This document shows positions 10,287 to 18,950 of a stretch of 64,000 nucleotides of DNA, piece by piece; the first letter of the stretch is position 1, and each line of letters starts with the position of its first letter. The position numbers and the translations under genes were made by a program. This DNA is from Paraneptunicella aestuarii (lineage in GTDB: Bacteria; Pseudomonadota; Gammaproteobacteria; Enterobacterales; Alteromonadaceae). The notes under the pieces are model-generated. The model worked only from the letters and a program-made list of their open reading frames with translations, was not told the DNA's origin and searched no databases. The stretch spans positions 3,720,001 through 3,784,000 of the forward strand of contig NZ_CP074570.1 in NCBI RefSeq assembly GCF_019900845.1, read 5' to 3'.

Positions 10287-11668
10287 TACCCCTCCTGCAA
10301 GGCAACCTCTTTTTGCTCAGACAACGACATTTCTTCATTGAGTAAGCGATTAAACCAAATATAAGACACGGTACCTGCTCCCATGTAAGCAACAACGCTG
10401 CCCCAGAAGATGCCCTTCAATTCAAATACCATGCTACCCAAATAAGACACAGGGATTAAAAATACAAACAAGCGGATCATGCTTAATACTAGTGCAGACA
10501 TGGGTTTATGCATGGCGTTAAAGGATGAATTGGTCAAAATGACAATACCTTGCAAGCCATAACCGAGTGGCACAATCATCAAAAATAACTGGATCAAGCG
10601 TTCTACTTCCGGATCTTTAGCAAAAGCCATAGCAATGAGAGGCGAAGCAGCCCACATAACGAAGAACACGAATAACTGCCAAACCATAATAAATTTCATC
10701 GTCTTCAAATAAGCTTCCTTCACTCGATGCATTTTCTCAGCACCATAGTTTTGACTGATGAAAGGTGGCAAAGTCATCGACAAGGATAAAGTCACGATAC
10801 CCGCAATAGATTCCAGACGGCTTCCAACCCCCCAGGTTGCAACAGCCGCAGAACCATAACCCGCGACAATAGCAGTAAGCACCCCATTTGCGATCGGAGT
10901 CAACATATTGGAACCCGCAGCAGGAATACCGATTTTTAGAATACCGCTAAATGCATCATTAAATTCAGAAGGACGTAGCAAGCGTGGCAGGATCAACTTA
11001 CGTTTTATCGCCAACAAATAGATGACATGGCCACTTCCCACGGCCCAGGCAATCATTGTTGCAATAGCCGCACCTTGAATACCCAAGGCAGGAATAGGAC
11101 CAAAGCCAAAAATCAAGATAGGATCCAAAACGGCATTAATTAAACCACCATAAGCCATAATCATGCTGGGTGTTTTGGTGTCGCCATTGGCACGCAGTAC
11201 GCTGTTACCCACCATAGGAATAGCCAGAAAAACACTGGCAATATACCAAACATGCATATAATCCTTGATATACACCATTTGACCTTGCTCAGCGCCTAAC
11301 AGGTTGAATATGGGTTCAATAGTCACCCAGCCAATCAAGGTCACTAAAATGCCAACCAACACAGCCAAAGTTATCGCACCACTCCCGACAATATGAGCCT
11401 TATCTGCGTTTTTGGCGCCAAGCAGTTTGGCGACGGTAGCAGACGTACCTACGCCCAACCCAACATTCAAGCTAATAATGGTAAACGTTACTGGAAATGT
11501 GAAACTAATGCCCGCGAGTTGCTCAGTTCCTAACAAACTGACAAAGAATGTATCGACCAATCCAAACGTCATTAACAGGATCATGCCGAACACAACTGGC
11601 ATCGTCATATTTTTAATTGTCTGACCGATGGGGCCATTCAATAAGTCATTGTTATTACTTGTGCTCAC
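10286..11668 (-). CDS. MATE family efflux transporter
   Basis: A 460-residue multidrug and toxic compound extrusion protein with about 12 membrane segments. The opening [34 protein letters not shown] pattern and the midpoint repeat ([13 protein letters not shown]) show the two related six-helix halves. MATE pumps use a Na+ or H+ gradient to expel cationic drugs. The start codon is GTG. It is the first gene of a two-gene unit with uvrB, overlapping by one base. The substrate cannot be inferred. Confidence 0.92.
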   Translation of the reverse strand: MSTSNNNDLLNGPIGQTIKNMTMPVVFGMILLMTFGLVDTFFVSLLGTEQLAGISFTFPVTFTIISLNVGLGVGTSATVAKLLGAKNADKAHIVGSGAITLAVLVGILVTLIGWVTIEPIFNLLGAEQGQMVYIKDYMHVWYIASVFLAIPMVGNSVLRANGDTKTPSMIMAYGGLINAVLDPILIFGFGPIPALGIQGAAIATMIAWAVGSGHVIYLLAIKRKLILPRLLRPSEFNDAFSGILKIGIPAAGSNMLTPIANGVLTAIVAGYGSAAVATWGVGSRLESIAGIVTLSLSMTLPPFISQNYGAEKMHRVKEAYLKTMKFIMVWQLFVFFVMWAASPLIAMAFAKDPEVERLIQLFLMIVPLGYGLQGIVILTNSSFNAMHKPMSALVLSMIRLFVFLIPVSYLGSMVFELKGIFWGSVVAYMGAGTVSYIWFNRLLNEEMSLSEQKEVALQEG

Positions 11669-12759
11669 GCGCTTGTTCTCTGTAGAAGGTATATATCTAT
11701 TGGAATACGTTTCTGAATAACAAAGAACCAGAAGACTGGTCGGGAAGGGCTATTCAGTGCTAATTTGTGCTGCCCTGGTGAATACAGCTATTTACGTCAT
11801 CAGAGCATTGAATGCATGGCTCGGAATTAAATGCCGACCAAAGAGGGCTATTCTAGAGTATGTACCAACATAACACTACGCTTTCTGAATATTTCGATAC
11901 AAATATTCGTTCTAACTCATACCAAAGAATTTACCTTAAAACTCAGGTTTTACTTCTTAACAAAACTGTCATTTTTCAGAGTTATGAGAAAAGCTCGTTT
12001 TTCATTTTCGAGAGAACAAGGACAACCACATTTCGCAGGCAATAACAACACCTAAAATTCTCAAAAATCAAGTCGAGTTAATCAAATTTTATCCACTTAT
12101 TCACGACAACCATAAAAACAACACACAAGCAACCTTTATCCTGCTCACTTTTTAACCTCCATAGTGAAATGTATTTACCACTCAATTTTATCCAATTGTT
12201 TTTAAACAAAAATTTTATTTTTTAAAATTTTTCTCAGAAATTGTATTGACAACAAAAGCACTGGCCTGGAGACACTTACCACAATTTCATTAACATAGTT
12301 ATCCACAGATCTGGTGGATAACTGAAGCATTCCCAGTATCCACGCCAGATTAAGGGATATTGGTTAAAAATAAGGTAAGCCATCACTAACTTTCCGCACA
12401 CGAATTTTAGGTTATAAAATTATTTAAACTGTTAATTTATACAGTCTAATGCCATGTATATATATTGATTTTTCATAAATCTGTCATTTATATGCCTCAC
12501 CACTGAGGGCACATTCTTCGGTATAAATAATCATACACAGGCACTTTAAACGATAATTAGATACGGAAAACCCACACGAATAATTGAAATGATCAGAAAT
12601 GAAGCAAAAGTTGATGCAACTTTAAGCAACTAAAAAATATTGCATAGATTCTGTTGACACAGCAAAAAACGATAATTATTATTCGCCCCCGTCTTGAGGT
12701 GGTTATTCAAGGTTTAACGCCTTTATTTTAAACACTTTAAGCGGCAGGAAATATTCTGT
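11669..12759. other. Long AT-rich non-coding region with DnaA-box-like sites
   Basis: About 1.1 kb with no credible gene; short ORFs at 11831-12055 overlap in two frames and lack support. It contains a perfect DnaA box TTATCCACA (12299-12307) within a 10-bp inverted repeat (12297-12306 with 12314-12323), so a second, reverse near-box faces it. Two more near-boxes, TTATCCACT (12089) and TTATTCACG (12097), lie 200 bp to the left. The right end carries the tRNA promoter. Confidence 0.5.
12654..12682 (+). promoter_or_regulatory. Sigma70 promoter of the tRNA-Asn pair
   Basis: A consensus -35 box TTGACA (12654-12659), a 17-bp spacer and TATTAT (12677-12682) stand about 75 bp before the first tRNA. 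The following bases are a run of C with CG steps, the GC-rich discriminator expected of stable-RNA promoters under stringent control. Confidence 0.8.
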
Positions 12760-12836
12760 TCCCCCTTAGCTCAGTTGGTTAGAGCGACGGACTGTTAATC
12801 CGCAGGTCCCCCGTTCAAGTCGGGGAGGGGGAGCCA
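12760..12836 (+). tRNA. tRNA-Asn (GTT)
   Basis: A 77-nt cloverleaf with acceptor stem TCCCCCT/AGGGGGA, anticodon GTT at 12794-12796, T-loop GTTCAAG and an encoded CCA end. It reads asparagine codons AAC and AAU. It is the first of two identical copies and follows a strong promoter. Confidence 0.97.
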
Positions 12837-12900
12837 TCCTACTTCTTTCTAATAAGTAGTCATGGTTCCAGATTAATTCCTCATAAAATCACATTTCGAT

Positions 12901-12977
12901 TCCCCCTTAGCTCAGTTGGTTAGAGCGACGGACTGTTAATCCGCAGGTCCCCCGTTCAAGTCGGGGAGGGGGAGCCA
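12901..12977 (+). tRNA. tRNA-Asn (GTT), second copy
   Basis: Identical in sequence to the copy exactly 141 bp upstream, with anticodon GTT at 12935-12937 and encoded CCA. The 64-bp spacer differs from the flanks, so only the tRNA unit is duplicated. Probably one transcript processed into two tRNAs. No clear terminator follows. Confidence 0.97.
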
Positions 12978-13014
12978 ACTTCAAAAAGACTGGCTCTAAC
13001 AGCGAAAACTCAAT

Positions 13015-13302
13015 TTACCTCAAATCACTAAACACTTCTGGATGTTGTTCAGCAATACGAAGTAAAGCAATTGCTGATCCTTGAGGGTTTCTTCTACCCT
13101 GTTCCCAATCTTGTAACGTTCTTAAGCTAACACCTAATAGTCCAGCAAAGGCTGACTGAGACAAATTCATTTTCTTGCGGATCTCCTTTGGTGGTGAAGG
13201 CTGTGAAAGCTCTGTTGTTCTTAAACTTGCTTTCCCTTTTTTGAAGTCTTTAATTTCCTTGATACCTTCCAATATTTCAGCACCAATATCTCTATTACTC
13301 AT
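13015..13302 (-). CDS. NadS/HigA-like antitoxin (XRE HTH)
   Basis: A 95-residue protein with a Cro/C1-type helix-turn-helix in its C-terminal half (LSQSAFAGLLGVSLRTLQDWEQGRRNP). This matches the NadS family of antitoxins, which bind the toxin and repress their own promoter. It overlaps the upstream toxin gene by 8 bp, the toxin-first order seen in higBA systems. The N-terminal part (IGAEILEGIKEIKDFKKG) is typical of this family. Confidence 0.85.
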   Translation of the reverse strand: MSNRDIGAEILEGIKEIKDFKKGKASLRTTELSQPSPPKEIRKKMNLSQSAFAGLLGVSLRTLQDWEQGRRNPQGSAIALLRIAEQHPEVFSDLR

Positions 13303-13606
13303 TGTCTATCGCCTCTGCAATTTGTTTCAATATATGGCTTGGAATCGTTGTTCTTTCAGATTTACTGTAAATGGTTAACATCCAAATTTCGTACTCAGAT
13401 TTCTTCCAGTAATAAATGGCACGGACACCACCACTTTTACCTTTTCCTTCTAGTGCCCAGCGAACTTTCCGGACTCCTCCAGTACCTTTGACAATGTCGC
13501 CTGCATCAGGCTTTTGCAATAAATACGATTGCAAGTTCCGGTAATCCTCATCATTGAGATAATCCGGTAACATCTTGGTAAACAGACTCGTTTCAATAAA
13601 TATCAT
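13295..13606 (-). CDS. RelE/HigB-type toxin
   Basis: The 103-residue protein shows the RelE-superfamily layout: IETSLFTKML at the start, LPDYLNDEDYRNLQ, then GTGGVRKVRWALEGKGKSGGVRAIYYW with the basic residues needed for mRNA binding, and a C-terminal ERTTIPSHILKQI. This is the HigB2-like subgroup that pairs with NadS antitoxins and cleaves translated mRNA at the ribosome. It forms a two-gene unit with the antitoxin at 13015. It sits next to the tRNA-Asn pair, a common place for mobile cassettes. Confidence 0.85.
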   Translation of the reverse strand: MIFIETSLFTKMLPDYLNDEDYRNLQSYLLQKPDAGDIVKGTGGVRKVRWALEGKGKSGGVRAIYYWKKSEYEIWMLTIYSKSERTTIPSHILKQIAEAIDNE

Positions 13607-13859
13607 CTAGCTAACTCCTTGCTTCCTTATCACTATACGGCAATGCCGTTCAATTTAACAATGCAAATAATCATTCCCTCTGATACAGCTTACAATAATT
13701 ACAGCAAACTACTCACTTCCGCCCTAACCAAGTTTCCTCTTTGGTAATCTCATGCTTTTTCAGTGAATATTTCCGTCCTTCATGTCATTATCCCCAGCGA
13801 CAGAAATACTTCCCTGAAGAAACAACGAAAAAGAAACCTATAAAAAATAGAGGATGGAA

Positions 13860-16274
13860 ATGCGATTTCTAGTTGGATTTATACTGGTTCTGCTGACCAC
13901 AACAAGTAATGTGGCCTTGGCTGAAGAAAATAAAACACTCTCCCCCACTGAATATGTACAAAACCTGGAAAGCAAGCAGGGTTTCTACACCTTTTACTAC
14001 CGCCCCAGCGACGGCAAGCTTTATTTGCTTGTTAATAAGTCACAACTTGACGATGAATTCCTGTTTCAAAGCAGTTTGCCATATGGCATGGGTTCAAATG
14101 ATATTGGGCTGGATCGAGGCCAACTAGGCGACACCCGCCTAGTTAAGTTTGAACGTTTTGGTAAGCGCGTTTTATTAAAGCAGTTAAATACTGGCTATCG
14201 CGCCTCAACCGACAACCCGGCAGAAAAGCAGTCTGTGAACGAAGCCTTTGCCAGCTCGGTAATTGCTGGTTTGGAAATTGTTGCTGAATCAGACGAGCAA
14301 TTGCTGGTGGATTACACCGATTTTCTGTTATCCGATATTCATCGCATTGGTGAAACGCTGAAAACGCAAAAGCAGGGTTCTTATAAAATTGACGCGACAA
14401 GAAGTGGCGTCCATGCAGAAAACAGCAAAGCCTTCCCAGATAATATTGAGCTAGAATCGTTAGTCACTTTCGTCGGCAGCGATGCGGGAGATTTTGTAAA
14501 ACAGGTCACTCCTTCTTATGAAAGTATCACTGTGCACTTGCATCACTCTTTAATTCGCCTGCCAGATAACAACTACAAAACTCGCGTTTTCCATCCCATG
14601 TCTGGATATTGGAGCATTTCCCATAAAGATTATGGTACAGCGATCGATGAACCTCTTGTACAGCGCGTTATTCCACGCCACCGATTAGAAAAGAAAAACC
14701 CAACAGCCAAAGTCAGCGAAGCCGTTGAGCCCATTGTGTATTACCTCGACCCCGGAGTGCCAGAGCCAATTCGCTCGGCTCTTAAAGACGGCGCCATGTG
14801 GTGGGATCAGGCTTTTGCCGCAATTGGCTATAAAAATGCGTTTCAAGTTAAAGACTTACCACAAGGCGCAGACCCAATGGATGTGCGCTACAACACCATT
14901 CAATGGGTGCATCGTGCTACTCGCGGCTGGTCTTACGGCTATTCGGTGATTGACCCAAGAACCGGTGAAATTTTAAAAGGCCATGTCACATTAGGTTCAT
15001 TGCGCGTTCGTCAGGACTTGCTTATTGCGCTTGGCTTAACCAGCCCGTTTGATGACAAACAAACGAATGAAAAACAGGCCGATATCACGCCACAAAAAGA
15101 CATGGCGCTAGCCAGAATTCGTCAACTTTCGGCTCACGAAGTAGGACATACTTTAGGCATCGCTCACAACTTTGCCGCCAGTGAAAATGGTCGCGCTTCG
15201 GTGATGGATTACCCTCACCCACTGTTAACATTAAAGCGAGGCAAGATTGACTTATCCAACGCTTACGACACGGGCATCGGCGAATGGGATAAGCATGTCA
15301 TTGCCTACGGTTATCAAAACTATGCCAATGCAGAACAAGAGCAAAAAGGGTTAATGAACATCATTCACAATGCTCAAAAACAAGGGCTGGATTTCATGTC
15401 TGACCCCGACGCTCGCGGCATCGCATCAGCTAACCCTCAAGGCCATCTATGGGACAACGGCAATAACCCAATCAACGAATTGAAAAATGTCATGGCTGTG
15501 CGTAAAACGGCACTTGAAAACTTTGGTCTGAATAGCATTGCGCCAGGTTCTCCGTTGTCACAATTGGAAGAAAACCTTGTACCTATTTACTTGCTACATC
15601 GCTTTCAGTTAGAAGCTGTCGTTCGACAAATTGGTGGCACAGCTTACAGCTACGAGACTAAAGAGGCAGGTAAAAAGCCTCAAGGCATCAGTCCTGTTAC
15701 CGCAAAGCATCAAGAGCAAGCACTTAAGAGCTTGTTAATAGCACTGGAGACAGAAAACCTGAAACTTAGCGATGAATTGTTAAGCTTAATCACTCCTCAG
15801 GCCTATGGTTATGAACGCACAAGAGAAGCATTCAAAGGCCAAACCTCTCAAGTGTTTGACTCGTTGGGCGCAGCCGAGTCCCTCAGTGCTCATATTGTCA
15901 AAATGATACTGCATCCAGCACGTTTGAACCGATTAAGCTTGCAGAATCAAAAAGACTTCAACATAAGCACACTGATTGATGAACTACTAAAAGCCACGTT
16001 TAGCGCCAGCAAACCCGAATCTGACATTCAAAACAGAGTGAATCATGTAGTCGTCAATGCTTTGGTCGAATTACTGGAAAAACCAGAGCTTGGCATTGAA
16101 TCAAAAGCTGTTATTCATGATGCCTTAACTGCACTGGTAGAAAATGCCGGAGACGATGATAAGGCAAGCAAGTCTCAGAAGCTTATTATTAGCTGGCTAG
16201 AGCACTATCTAAGTGAAGGTGAATGGAAAGGTAAACTCAATACCGCCCCTCTTCCTCCGGGCTCACCGATTTAA
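13860..16274 (+). CDS. Exported zinc-dependent metalloprotease (DUF5117 type)
   Basis: An 804-residue secreted protein. A signal peptide (FLVGFILVLLTTTSNVALA) is followed by a large N-terminal region typical of the DUF5117/DUF4953 family. The catalytic zinc motif HEVGHTLGIAHN near residue 425 has the extended HExxHxxGxxH form of metzincins, followed by VMDYP, consistent with a Met-turn. I prefer the ATG at 13860: AGAGG lies 6 nt upstream, whereas the ATG at 13854 directly abuts it. Substrate unknown. A hairpin terminator at 16298-16331 ends this single-gene unit. Confidence 0.88.
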   Translation: MRFLVGFILVLLTTTSNVALAEENKTLSPTEYVQNLESKQGFYTFYYRPSDGKLYLLVNKSQLDDEFLFQSSLPYGMGSNDIGLDRGQLGDTRLVKFERFGKRVLLKQLNTGYRASTDNPAEKQSVNEAFASSVIAGLEIVAESDEQLLVDYTDFLLSDIHRIGETLKTQKQGSYKIDATRSGVHAENSKAFPDNIELESLVTFVGSDAGDFVKQVTPSYESITVHLHHSLIRLPDNNYKTRVFHPMSGYWSISHKDYGTAIDEPLVQRVIPRHRLEKKNPTAKVSEAVEPIVYYLDPGVPEPIRSALKDGAMWWDQAFAAIGYKNAFQVKDLPQGADPMDVRYNTIQWVHRATRGWSYGYSVIDPRTGEILKGHVTLGSLRVRQDLLIALGLTSPFDDKQTNEKQADITPQKDMALARIRQLSAHEVGHTLGIAHNFAASENGRASVMDYPHPLLTLKRGKIDLSNAYDTGIGEWDKHVIAYGYQNYANAEQEQKGLMNIIHNAQKQGLDFMSDPDARGIASANPQGHLWDNGNNPINELKNVMAVRKTALENFGLNSIAPGSPLSQLEENLVPIYLLHRFQLEAVVRQIGGTAYSYETKEAGKKPQGISPVTAKHQEQALKSLLIALETENLKLSDELLSLITPQAYGYERTREAFKGQTSQVFDSLGAAESLSAHIVKMILHPARLNRLSLQNQKDFNISTLIDELLKATFSASKPESDIQNRVNHVVVNALVELLEKPELGIESKAVIHDALTALVENAGDDDKASKSQKLIISWLEHYLSEGEWKGKLNTAPLPPGSPI

Positions 16275-16297
16275 TCGCCATTGATACAAAACAGAAC

Positions 16298-16331
16298 GTT
16301 AGGCTGGAGCAAGTCTCTGGCCTAACCCTTT
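16298..16331 (+). terminator. Terminator-like hairpin after the metalloprotease gene
   Basis: A 12-bp stem (16298-16309 with 16315-16326, two G-U pairs) with a 5-nt loop, followed by only a short T tract (CCTTTG). Strong stem, weak tail. Confidence 0.6.
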
Positions 16332-16429
16332 GATAATCAAAACTCCATATTTTGATTAAAATTATTCAACCTTTAAGCTGCAACAAACGGTAATATTTAA
16401 AACCTATTACAGAAATATAAAGGCGCAGT

Positions 16430-17110
16430 GTGTATATTAGTCCTATTGATTCCCAAGAATATGTGGAAAAGTTCAAAACACTCAAAAATTCAGATGCATA
16501 CAAAAGAACTCAATTATTAATTCAAAAAGGTAAACAAGTTAAAAACATCGTCAAAAAAAGAGAATTCCCCTGTGGTAACGACCTCCAAATAGTGAAGCAA
16601 TTTATAGTCGATATAGAAAGCTGGAAATACGGTATGGAAATAAGGGGGTGCAAACCTTTCTATAAAAGACATCTTGCTTCAAATAATGCAAGCTCTATTA
16701 CCAACGCAGTTACTGATGTGTGTAGTTCCGTTCAACAAAACAAATCGGATGCAGACGTGTTGAAACACCTGAACTATCTTAAAGGTATGGGAAGTATTAA
16801 TGAAAACACGGATATGTCCAAAATTAGCCAAAAAATGGCTTCAGCAGTATTAAGATTGCTCTATCCCGAAAAGTACGGCGTTGTAGATTGGAGAATCGCA
16901 GCAGTTTTAACAAATAGTAAAGGCTCAAACAGCAAACTAAGAGACAACTTCAAAACCATAAATGCAAGTGATGCTTCAGAAATGTTTGAACTTTATAGAA
17001 TCATATCAAAACAAGTATTGAACGATACTGGCGAAAAAATAAGCCCGGGAGATATTGAATCAGTTCTATTCGATTTTTCTTTTCAACTATACCCTATTAA
17101 TTACAGTTGA
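16430..17110 (+). CDS. Unknown protein, 226 residues
   Basis: I do not recognise this family with confidence. The start is GTG, with AAAGG 7-8 nt upstream. The protein is helical and Lys/Asn rich, which fits an AT-rich acquired gene. A segment near residues 139-160 (ASAVLRLLYPEKYGVVDWR) recalls the helical 'PE(K)Y.(V/I)(V/I)D' motif in proteins of unknown role near helix-hairpin-helix DNA glycosylases; I treat this only as a hint. It precedes a HEPN-like gene by 12 bp on the same strand and probably forms a two-gene unit with it. Confidence 0.5.
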   Translation: MYISPIDSQEYVEKFKTLKNSDAYKRTQLLIQKGKQVKNIVKKREFPCGNDLQIVKQFIVDIESWKYGMEIRGCKPFYKRHLASNNASSITNAVTDVCSSVQQNKSDADVLKHLNYLKGMGSINENTDMSKISQKMASAVLRLLYPEKYGVVDWRIAAVLTNSKGSNSKLRDNFKTINASDASEMFELYRIISKQVLNDTGEKISPGDIESVLFDFSFQLYPINYS

Positions 17111-17122
17111 CGAGAAATCATT

Positions 17123-17551
17123 ATGATTAGATTTACCGAAGGAATGAAAAATTTAGAAGATGAGGCGACTTTTTTTTCTCTCTCAAGTGAATACCTAGAA
17201 GCTGCTGAAACTCTTAACAAAATCCCTCCAACAAAAGTCAACTATTGGATTATTACATACTACCTATTAGGGCATTCAGCAGAACTAAGCTTAAAAAGCT
17301 TCTTGTTTAAAAGAGGAATGTCACTCAAAGAGCTCCGAAAAATCGGTCATGACTTGTTCGAACTTTTGGATAAGGCCAAGAATCATGGAATACAAGATTT
17401 CAACTCTATTCGCAGCCTATCACCGATTTATAAAAGTAAAAAATTAGAATACCGACAAAGAAATATTGAGAGCTTTCCACCAATAGACAATCTAATTCTT
17501 GAAGTTAAAGAGTTACACCTCATGGTTTTTGAGAGCATTAGTTACTTCTGA
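17123..17551 (+). CDS. HEPN-like small protein
   Basis: A 142-residue all-helical protein. The pattern YYLLGHSAELSLKSFLFKRG, then a polar gap and IGHDLFELLDKA, resembles HEPN-domain proteins, whose members are often RNases or nucleotidyltransferase partners in toxin or abortive-infection systems. The classical R-x4-6-H motif is not clear (the residues run LRKIGHDL), so activity is uncertain. It lies 12 bp after the unknown gene at 16430. Low GC suggests both came by transfer. Confidence 0.55.
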   Translation: MIRFTEGMKNLEDEATFFSLSSEYLEAAETLNKIPPTKVNYWIITYYLLGHSAELSLKSFLFKRGMSLKELRKIGHDLFELLDKAKNHGIQDFNSIRSLSPIYKSKKLEYRQRNIESFPPIDNLILEVKELHLMVFESISYF

Positions 17552-17772
17552 ACTCATCGCATATGGAGCCAATAGTAAGTAATAACAAAGTTATGATTAC
17601 AACTTGAATCCAATGCTCTTCCAAGGAAAACTCTTAAATATTAAAAACCACGAATTCACTCCCCCACCCATTTTTCAGCGAAAACATAGGCTTTACTTGC
17701 ACACCATAAGCTGCTCAAGGATAATGTGCCGCAATTTCACAACCTAAATTAACGCAGCATTTCCACAACTGA

Positions 17773-18357
17773 ATGTCAGAGTTTTTATTATTGTTAATTG
17801 GCACCGTTCTGGTGAACAACTTTGTTCTGGTGCAATTCCTCGGGCTATGTCCTTTTATGGGGGTTTCCAACAAGTTGGAGACCGCGATTGGCATGTCTAT
17901 GGCAACCACTTTCGTACTGACCATCGCGTCAATGTGCAGCTATCTGGTTGAGCAATACATTCTTGTTCCGTTGGAAATTCAATATCTGCGAACCCTCAGC
18001 TTTATTCTGGTCATTGCGGTTGTGGTGCAATTCACTGAAATGGTGGTGCATAAAACCAGCCCGGTGTTATATCGTTTGCTTGGTATCTTCCTGCCTCTTA
18101 TCACCACTAACTGTGCCGTTTTGGGCGTAGCTCTGCTGAATGTAAACAAACAGCATGATTTCGTGGAATCCATTATTTATGGATTTGGCGCTGCGCTGGG
18201 ATTCTCTTTGGTGCTAGTGCTATTTTCAGCCTTGCGTGAACGCCTGGCGGTTGCTGATGTACCTGTGCCATTTAAAGGTACAGCCATTGCCATGATCACC
18301 GCCGGGTTAATGAGTCTGGCATTTATGGGCTTTACCGGATTGGTGAAGTTGTCATGA
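17773..18357 (+). CDS. rnfA: Rnf electron transport complex subunit A
   Basis: RnfA (RsxA in E. coli) is an integral membrane subunit of the Rnf ferredoxin:NAD+ oxidoreductase. The 194-residue protein has six membrane segments and the family motifs [16 protein letters not shown] and [12 protein letters not shown], whose Cys residues bind an iron-sulfur centre within the membrane. It heads the operon rnfABCDGE-nth; its stop overlaps the start of rnfB by 4 bp (ATGA). Confidence 0.96.
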   Translation: MSEFLLLLIGTVLVNNFVLVQFLGLCPFMGVSNKLETAIGMSMATTFVLTIASMCSYLVEQYILVPLEIQYLRTLSFILVIAVVVQFTEMVVHKTSPVLYRLLGIFLPLITTNCAVLGVALLNVNKQHDFVESIIYGFGAALGFSLVLVLFSALRERLAVADVPVPFKGTAIAMITAGLMSLAFMGFTGLVKLS

Positions 18358-18950
18358 CCCTATTCGCTATTATCGCCGTTGCCGTTCTTGCCCTTTGCTT
18401 TGGCGCAATTCTCGGCTTTGCCGGCATTAAGTTTAAAGTGGAAGGCGACCCTATTGTCGATCAAATCGACGAACTGTTACCGCAAACGCAATGTGGTCAG
18501 TGCGGCTATCCAGGTTGTAAACCTTACGCAGAAGCTATCGCCAACGGAGAGGAAATCAACAAATGTCCTCCAGGCGGCGATGCCACCATTAAAAATATCG
18601 CCAATTTACTGGGAGTTGAAGCCAAGCCGTTGAATGAAGCTCATGGCGAAGCGGATGTGAAAAAAGTCGCTTATATTCGCGAAGATGAATGCATCGGCTG
18701 CACCAAGTGTATTCAAGCCTGCCCGGTTGACGCCATTCTCGGTGCCACTCGACAAATGCACACCGTCATCATCGACGAGTGCACGGGCTGCGACCTTTGT
18801 GTTGCCCCCTGCCCTGTTGATTGCATTGATATGATCCCGGTTGAAGAGAACAGTAAACATTGGCGCTGGCAATTAGACGCCATTCCTGTCACCCAAATCA
18901 CAGTGGCAGACAAACAAACGCCTGAAAGTGAAATAAGGGAAGCCAGTTGA
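18354..18950 (+). CDS. rnfB: Rnf electron transport complex subunit B
   Basis: RnfB carries iron-sulfur clusters that take electrons from ferredoxin into the complex. The 198-residue protein has an N-terminal membrane anchor, a CGQCGYPGC cluster motif near residue 47, and two 4Fe-4S ferredoxin motifs ([12 protein letters not shown] and [12 protein letters not shown]). It overlaps rnfA and rnfC by 4 bp on each side, indicating coupled translation. Confidence 0.96.
   Translation: MTLFAIIAVAVLALCFGAILGFAGIKFKVEGDPIVDQIDELLPQTQCGQCGYPGCKPYAEAIANGEEINKCPPGGDATIKNIANLLGVEAKPLNEAHGEADVKKVAYIREDECIGCTKCIQACPVDAILGATRQMHTVIIDECTGCDLCVAPCPVDCIDMIPVEENSKHWRWQLDAIPVTQITVADKQTPESEIREAS

Noticed and set aside
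11831..12055. Two overlapping ORFs in the AT-rich gap
   Set aside because: They lie in different frames of the same DNA, lack ribosome sites and have no protein-like composition.
12089..12323. Chromosomal origin (oriC)
   Set aside because: Only one perfect DnaA box, no 13-mer array I could define, and no dnaA, gidA or parAB nearby.
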